A stretch of 64,000 nucleotides of DNA, taken from contig NZ_ANBB01000022.1 in assembly GCF_000341105.1 (NCBI RefSeq), positions 62,001 through 126,000 on the forward strand, read 5' to 3'. Shown here in pieces: positions 59,786 through 64,000 of the stretch; the stretch's first letter is position 1, and every line of letters begins with the position of its first letter. Below the pieces are notes generated by a model, which made no database searches, had not been told where the DNA came from, and saw nothing but the letters and a program-made list of their open reading frames with translations. This stretch comes from Nocardiopsis potens DSM 45234. Its GTDB lineage: Bacteria > Actinomycetota > Actinomycetes > Streptosporangiales > Streptosporangiaceae. The position numbers were made by a program, and so were the translations under genes.

Positions 59786-61645
59786 GTGCCCAAGCTCGCG
59801 ATCTCTCCGACCTTCCTCTCCGACTTCTCCCGCCTCGACCCCGGCGTGCGCGGCGCCGCTCTGACCGTCGTGCAGGCCTTCATGGACGGCGACGAAACCC
59901 GCCTGGAGACCGTCCCGGACCTGGCCGACCACCGGGTCCGGCTGCTGCGCATCGGCCCGGAGTGGGCCGGCGTGGTCGCTCCCGGCCCGGGCGACGGCCG
60001 CTGCCTGGTGGCGATCCGGCGCAGCGACGACGCGCTGGCCCTGGCCCGCGAGGTCTCCGCGGAGCCGGGCGGCTCCGCCTTCGTCCCGCCGCAGTCCAGC
60101 GCCGAGCTGTTCTCCGGCAGCGCGCCGCCGGCCGGCGCGCCCCGGGTCACCGGCCCCGACGAGCTCTCCGCCCACCTCGGCAAGTCCTTCGACGAATGGC
60201 AGATCACCCTCCACCCCAACCAGCACCGCATCGTCGACGCGCGGTTCGCCGGATCGGCGCAGATCACCGGCGGCCCCGGCACCGGGAAGACCGTTCTCGC
60301 ACTGCACCGCGCCGCGCACCTGGCCGCCCGGGACGCCGCCGAGCACCCCGGCGACACCCGCCCGTCGGTGCTGCTCACCACCTACAACCGGCTGCTCGCC
60401 CAGACCCTCTCCGGCCACCTGGACCGGCTCGTCCCCGAGCCGGACGTGCGCTCCCGGGTGCAGGTGATCACCATCGACAGCCTGGCCCGCAGCGTGGTCT
60501 ACGAGCACACCGGGCTGATCCCGGACGCGCTCGGCAAGGAGGCGCTCAGCGAGCGCTGGCGGGAGGCGGCCTCGGCGGAGGGGCTGCCCTACTCCGGCCG
60601 CTTCCTGGTCGACGAGTGGGAGCAGGTCGTCCTGGCGCACGACTTCACCAGTGCCGCCGACTACATCCGCTGCGAGCGCAGCGGGCGCCTGCTGCACCTG
60701 GCACCGGAGCACAGGCCGCAGGTGTGGGACGCGATCCAGCGCTACACCGCGGCGATGCGGGTCTCCGGCGAGTGGTCCTACCCGCAGATCGCCGCGCACG
60801 CCGCCGAGCACCTGCGCCGCACCGGGGCGCGGTACCGGCACGTCGTGGTGGACGAGGCGCAGGACCTGCACCCGGCGCAGTGGCGGATGCTGCGCGCCGC
60901 CGTGCCCGTCGGCCCCGACGACCTGTTCATCGTCGGCGACCCGCACCAGCGCATCTCGGACAACCGGGTGTCGCTGGCCTCGCTCGGCATCAACGTGCGC
61001 GGCCGCGGCCACCGGTTGCGGATCAGCTACCGGGTCAGCCAGGAGATCCTGAGCTGGGCGATGCCCATCCTGGCCCGGCACTCCGCGGTCGGCCTCGACG
61101 ACGACGCCGACACCCTGGCCGGGTACCGCTCCCTGCTGCACGGCCCGGAGCCGGTGCTGCGCGGCTGCCGGGACCGGAACGAGGAGCGGAGCGCGCTCGG
61201 CGAGTGGGTGCGGGTCTGGCTGGAGGCCGGGGTGGCGCCGTCCTCGGTCGCCGTCGCGGCGCGCAACCAGTGGGTGGTCCGGCACGTGACCAAGGAGCTG
61301 CAGGCGCGCGGCATCCCGACGGCTCCGCTGGACGCCCCCGGTGACCGCTCCGGCGTCCGGGTGGGCACCATGCACAAGCTGAAGGGGCAGGAGTTCCGCT
61401 GCGTGGCCCTGGTCGGGATCAGCGACCCGCTGCTGCCGCCCAAGGCCGCCATCGACTCCGCGGAGGGCGACCCGGTCGCGCTGGAGCAGGTGCACCAGCA
61501 CGAGCGGAACCTGCTCTTCGTCGCCTGCACCCGGGCCCGCGACGCGCTGTACGTGTCCTACGTGGGGACGCCGAGCCGGCTGCTGCCGCAGGCCGAGCAC
61601 CCGGCCGAGGAGGCGGCCGAACCGGCCGGCTCCCCGGCCCGCTGA
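59786..61645 (+). CDS. UvrD-type SF1 helicase with a RelE-like N-terminal domain
   Basis: A 619-residue protein in two parts. Residues 1-about 90 (KLAISPTFLSDFSRLDPGVR, then DHRVRLLRIGPEWAGVVAPG and AIRRSDDALALA) follow the pattern of RelE/ParE toxins, including the R.LRIG..., strand and a closing helix. From about 130 it is a superfamily-1 helicase: Q-motif HPNQHRIV, Walker A GGPGTGKTVLALH (about 162), Walker B VVVDEAQDLHPAQW (about 355), GDPHQRI, SYRVSQEIL, and motif V/VI GTMHKLKGQEFRCVAL and ACTRARDALY. The usual 2B insertions are short. It is alone between DUF3817 and DUF6114 genes. Possible role in repair, defence or RNA metabolism. The toxin-like fold assignment is inference. Confidence 0.85.
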   Translation: MPKLAISPTFLSDFSRLDPGVRGAALTVVQAFMDGDETRLETVPDLADHRVRLLRIGPEWAGVVAPGPGDGRCLVAIRRSDDALALAREVSAEPGGSAFVPPQSSAELFSGSAPPAGAPRVTGPDELSAHLGKSFDEWQITLHPNQHRIVDARFAGSAQITGGPGTGKTVLALHRAAHLAARDAAEHPGDTRPSVLLTTYNRLLAQTLSGHLDRLVPEPDVRSRVQVITIDSLARSVVYEHTGLIPDALGKEALSERWREAASAEGLPYSGRFLVDEWEQVVLAHDFTSAADYIRCERSGRLLHLAPEHRPQVWDAIQRYTAAMRVSGEWSYPQIAAHAAEHLRRTGARYRHVVVDEAQDLHPAQWRMLRAAVPVGPDDLFIVGDPHQRISDNRVSLASLGINVRGRGHRLRISYRVSQEILSWAMPILARHSAVGLDDDADTLAGYRSLLHGPEPVLRGCRDRNEERSALGEWVRVWLEAGVAPSSVAVAARNQWVVRHVTKELQARGIPTAPLDAPGDRSGVRVGTMHKLKGQEFRCVALVGISDPLLPPKAAIDSAEGDPVALEQVHQHERNLLFVACTRARDALYVSYVGTPSRLLPQAEHPAEEAAEPAGSPAR

Positions 61646-61717
61646 CCGGCGGCCCGAAGGGCCACCGCCGAGGACGGCGGCGGGCGGAGGAACCGCGGCC
61701 CGGAGGGCTTCCGCCGA

Positions 61718-61772
61718 GGGCGGGCCCCGGCCCCGGTGCGGAGAGGTTCCGCCCGGGCGCCGGGGCCCGCCC
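61718..61772. terminator. long bidirectional hairpin
   Basis: GGGCGGGCCCCGGC (61718-61731) pairs with GCCGGGGCCCGCCC (61759-61772). Inside it CCCGG and GCGGA pair with TCCGC and CCGGG, leaving single-base bulges and a five-base loop. It separates the helicase gene from the convergent DUF6114 gene. Confidence 0.8.
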
Positions 61773-61835
61773 CGTTCCGTCCTCTCTCCCTACCGGTGCC
61801 CCGGGCCGCCGCCGGGACCATCGGGGCGGGCCGGT

Positions 61836-63170
61836 TCAGCCCTCGCTGTCGGCTCTGAGGTCGAGGCCCTCCACCGCCAGGTGGTCGGCCTCGGCCACCG
61901 GGCGGGAGACGTCGACGTTGGGCACCGGGATGTGCGAGGGCAGCAGCGGCGGCGGGAAGTCGGGGGTGAAGGTGATGGGGATGCCGAGGATGGTGATGGT
62001 CAGCGACCGGACGTGCATGACGATGTCGCCGCCGTCGGTGCCGGAGAGGTTCATCGAGGGCAGCGCCAGCGAGGCCCGGGACTCCCCGTGCCGCCACCAC
62101 AGCTCGCCGTCGGTCACGTCGCCCTCGGTCATCACGATGCGCAGGTAGCGCTCGGGGCCGCTGCTCGCGGGGTACTCCACCACGCCGCCGAACCGGGCGC
62201 CGCGCATGGTCAGCCACTCCGCGGTGAGGCCGGACTCGGCGTCGGAGGCGGTGAACGGGCCGTCCTCCCCCTGGACCACCGGTACCTCGGGGGACTCCCC
62301 GGCCTCCCGGGCCGCCTGGCAGGCCCGCACCGCGTCGAGGAGCTCCTCCTCTCCGGCGGCGACCGACTCCTCGCCGGTGCGCAGCTCGCACTCGGCGGGG
62401 TCGGCGCCGTCCGCGGGAACGTCGCCGGGCTCCTCCGACTCCTCCCGCTCCTCCCCGGGCTCTTCTCCGCCCCCTTCCTCCGGGTCCCCGCCGCCCGGCT
62501 CCTCCCCCGGTCCGCCGGGCCGCTCCGAGGCGGACGGGGAGGGCGAAGGCGACGGGCTGGGCGAGGCGCCGGGGTCGGCGGGGGCGCTCTCCTCGCCGTC
62601 ACCGCCGCCGCCGAACCAGTCGTCCCACGGCCAGCGGAAGTCGGCCGGCGCGGCCGCGGGCAGCACCAGCAGCAGCGCGATCGGCGCCGCCGCCAGGGCG
62701 CGCGGCCGGCCGCCCTCGCCGTCCGCCCCGGCCCCTTCGGCTCCGGTCCCGCGCGGGCGGCGCGCCCGGCGCCGGCCGCCCCGCGGCCGGGCCGGCTCCC
62801 AGGAGAAGACCAGCGCCCCGCCCACGATGCCGAGCAGCATCCCGATCACGAAGCCGCCGAAGTTCGCCGTGACGAACGAGGCGATCGAGAGCAGGGTGCC
62901 CACCACGCCGTAGAACATCCGCTGCTGCGGCTGCACCCAGACCAGCAGGCCCAGTGCGATCAGCAGCAGGCTGACCAGGTAGACGGAGATGCCCGCGATG
63001 CCCGCGTAGATCACCAGGTTGAGCGGGAGGATCAGGCTCTGCGCCGACGGGGCGACGAGCATCTCCACCGCGGCGATGATGAGCAGCAGGCCGCCCCAGA
63101 AGGGGCGGCTCCGCCGCCAGTCGCGGAAGGCGCGCAGCGGGCCGCGGCGCGCGGTGCTGTCATCGGCCAT
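61836..63170 (-). CDS. DUF6114 membrane protein with a long C-terminal extension
   Basis: A 444-residue protein. Four membrane segments in the first 125 residues (PFWGGLLLIIAAVEMLVAPS, LPLNLVIYAGIAGISVYLVS, NFGGFVIGMLLGIVGGALVF) form the DUF6114 core found beside DUF6230 in streptomycetes. A fifth hydrophobic stretch (APIALLLVLPAAAPAD) precedes a long Glu/Ser/Pro/Gly linker (about 185-245) and an extracellular domain of about 175 residues with two cysteines (ECELRTGEES, VRACQAAREAG). The extension has strands such as PERYLRIVMTEGDVTDGELW and SLTITILGIPITFTPDFPPP. Start three bases after the DUF6230 stop. Function unknown. Confidence 0.8.
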   Translation of the reverse strand: MADDSTARRGPLRAFRDWRRSRPFWGGLLLIIAAVEMLVAPSAQSLILPLNLVIYAGIAGISVYLVSLLLIALGLLVWVQPQQRMFYGVVGTLLSIASFVTANFGGFVIGMLLGIVGGALVFSWEPARPRGGRRRARRPRGTGAEGAGADGEGGRPRALAAAPIALLLVLPAAAPADFRWPWDDWFGGGGDGEESAPADPGASPSPSPSPSPSASERPGGPGEEPGGGDPEEGGGEEPGEEREESEEPGDVPADGADPAECELRTGEESVAAGEEELLDAVRACQAAREAGESPEVPVVQGEDGPFTASDAESGLTAEWLTMRGARFGGVVEYPASSGPERYLRIVMTEGDVTDGELWWRHGESRASLALPSMNLSGTDGGDIVMHVRSLTITILGIPITFTPDFPPPLLPSHIPVPNVDVSRPVAEADHLAVEGLDLRADSEG

Positions 63171-63173
63171 GGG

Positions 63174-63803
63174 TCAGAAGCACTCGTGGTCACCGGGCTT
63201 GAGCGCCAGGGTGAGCCCGCTGAGCTTGAGCGTGCCGGCGTTCACCGCCCAGGAGGTGATCTCCGGGTCCTGCACGCTGATGGTGTCGGCCTGCAGCCCG
63301 AAGCCGCCGGCCGGGCCGGCGCCGCCCTCGGCCTTGTCCAGGGTGCTGGCGTCGCGGCCGATCTCGATCTGGGAGAACTCGGCGTTCCCCTGCAGCTGCT
63401 CGATGTCCAGGGTGAGGTTGCTGCCCTCCACCGGCCGCTCGCCGCCGGCGTTGATCAGCAGCGTCGCCTCCCCGATGGGCAGCGGCATCAGCACCGACAT
63501 GCACATGTCGGTGAGCTCGGCGCTGTCGACCGTGGAGAGCCCGACCGGCCGGGAGCTGTCGTCCACCGAGGTGGCGACGTCGCCGTACTGGGTGAAGCCC
63601 TCGCCCTCCAGGGAGGAGGCGGACATCTTGAAGCTGTCTCCGGAGACCGCGAAGGAGGCGGCCAGCAGTCCCTGGGTGGTCATCAGTCCGAGGATCGCCG
63701 CCGCCCCGAGGCCGGGGAGGACGGCGATGCCGAACTTGCGCCACCGGGTCCCGCCGTCGGGGGCCTCCTCGGCCGGGGTCTCTTCGATCGGCTGGTCGGG
63801 CAT
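63174..63803 (-). CDS. DUF6230 family secreted/membrane-anchored protein
   Basis: A 209-residue protein. An acidic N-terminus is followed by one membrane segment (FGIAVLPGLGAAAILGLMTT). The exported part resembles DUF6230: LLAASFAVSGDSFKMSASSL, DMCMSVLMPLPIGEATLLIN, SNLTLDIEQLQGNAEFSQIE, and a final strand ending GDHECF. Two cysteines probably form a disulphide. Streptomycete relatives have sometimes been labelled cholesterol esterase without support. It starts the DUF6230-DUF6114 operon behind a promoter with an operator-like palindrome. Its partner downstream suggests a joint envelope role, which is inference. Confidence 0.85.
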   Translation of the reverse strand: MPDQPIEETPAEEAPDGGTRWRKFGIAVLPGLGAAAILGLMTTQGLLAASFAVSGDSFKMSASSLEGEGFTQYGDVATSVDDSSRPVGLSTVDSAELTDMCMSVLMPLPIGEATLLINAGGERPVEGSNLTLDIEQLQGNAEFSQIEIGRDASTLDKAEGGAGPAGGFGLQADTISVQDPEITSWAVNAGTLKLSGLTLALKPGDHECF

Positions 63804-63900
63804 GGGGGTTGCTCCTGAGTCTCTCGCCGCTCTGGGACGGCGTGGCAGGGGATCGGGGACCTTGCGCCGGACATCGCCTCGCGTGTTACATGGACCACGC

Positions 63901-63950
63901 CTACTCGGGGGTAGTGAGGAAGATTACAATAGTTAATGTCACGTTTCCAA
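63901..63950 (-). promoter_or_regulatory. promoter with operator-like palindrome for DUF6230-DUF6114
   Basis: On the minus strand TTGGAA (63950-63945), 18 bp, TAATCT (63926-63921). The predicted start point near 63914 falls at the edge of CTACTCggGGGTAG (63901-63914), a 6-2-6 inverted repeat with one mismatch. A repressor there would block initiation. The surrounding 50 bp are unusually AT-rich. Confidence 0.5.
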
Positions 63951-64000
63951 GTGGTTGATTCGCCTCCCCGTGCAACAGAGCGGTCACGCCGAGGCGACCT

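Noticed and set aside
59500-59790. LexA (SOS) box before the UvrD-like helicase
   Set aside because: No GAAC-n4-GTTC word was found. The nearest TTCGAA-containing segment belongs to a GC hairpin.
63019-63936. Plus-strand Ser/Arg-rich frame opposite the DUF6230 and DUF6114 genes
   Set aside because: Composition is that of an antisense shadow; the minus-strand genes have membrane segments, starts and promoter.

Overview
The window is a very GC-rich actinobacterial chromosome segment. The order of its core genes (rlmN; cdsA-frr-pyrH-tsf-rpsB; dprA-comM-yraN; lepB-rplS-trmD-rimM-khpA-rpsP-ffh; amt-ftsY-smc; acylphosphatase-mutM-rnc-rpmF-yceD-coaD-rsmD-recG; rpmB; thiL) matches, from memory, the conserved central region of Streptomyces and related Streptosporangiales. 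Sequence style, the missing whiG and glnK/glnD, and the membrane-anchored CBM2 protein would fit a Nocardiopsaceae-type organism (Nocardiopsis, Streptomonospora). This is inference, not a database result. No rRNA, tRNA, CRISPR array or transposase was seen.

Layout. 1-3335: an aminotransferase (cut by the left edge), a PucR regulator and an Lrp regulator, probably amine or amino-acid catabolism. 3382-4989: a VTT membrane protein and rlmN. 5341-11139: accessory genes on the plus strand: a SUFU-domain protein, an ArsR-MFS pair, an NmrA-like reductase behind a MerR-type operator, and a hydrolase-TetR pair with a visible operator. 11209-15544: cdsA, frr, pyrH, tsf, rpsB. 15873-22033: an M23 peptidase, then xerC-ridA, dprA, comM and yraN on the minus strand. 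22034-23442: 1.4 kb without a recognisable gene, filled by 71-76 bp tandem repeats in two inverted arrays around a lower-GC core. 23443-29577: DUF2469, lepB, rplS, trmD, rimM, khpA, rpsP, ffh. 29723-40139: lipoprotein, amt with a GlnR box, ftsY, btuC-btuF under a cobalamin riboswitch, smc. 40556-47949: small coiled-coil protein, acylphosphatase, mutM, rnc, rpmF, yceD, coaD, rsmD, recG. 48318-51455: rpmB, CBM2 membrane protein, thiL, a RAM-domain protein and a DUF3515 lipoprotein. 51752-57903: cydA-cydB-cydD-cydC, a complete cytochrome bd oxidase and assembly-transporter operon behind a BlaI/MecI-like palindrome. 58079-63803: DUF1707 and DUF3817 proteins, a RelE-like/UvrD helicase fusion, and the DUF6114/DUF6230 pair.

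The housekeeping genes cover translation (S2, EF-Ts, RRF, S16, L19, L28, L32, TrmD, RimM, RlmN, RsmD), protein targeting and secretion (Ffh, FtsY, LepB), DNA maintenance (Smc, XerC, DprA, ComM, MutM, RecG, RNase III) and cofactors (CoaD, ThiL). The points most worth a second look are the inverted repeat locus at 22156-23335, the toxin-like/helicase fusion at 59786, the palindrome before cydA, the GlnR box at amt, the riboswitch-controlled B12 importer lacking an adjacent ATPase, and a perfect 62-bp palindrome after recG.
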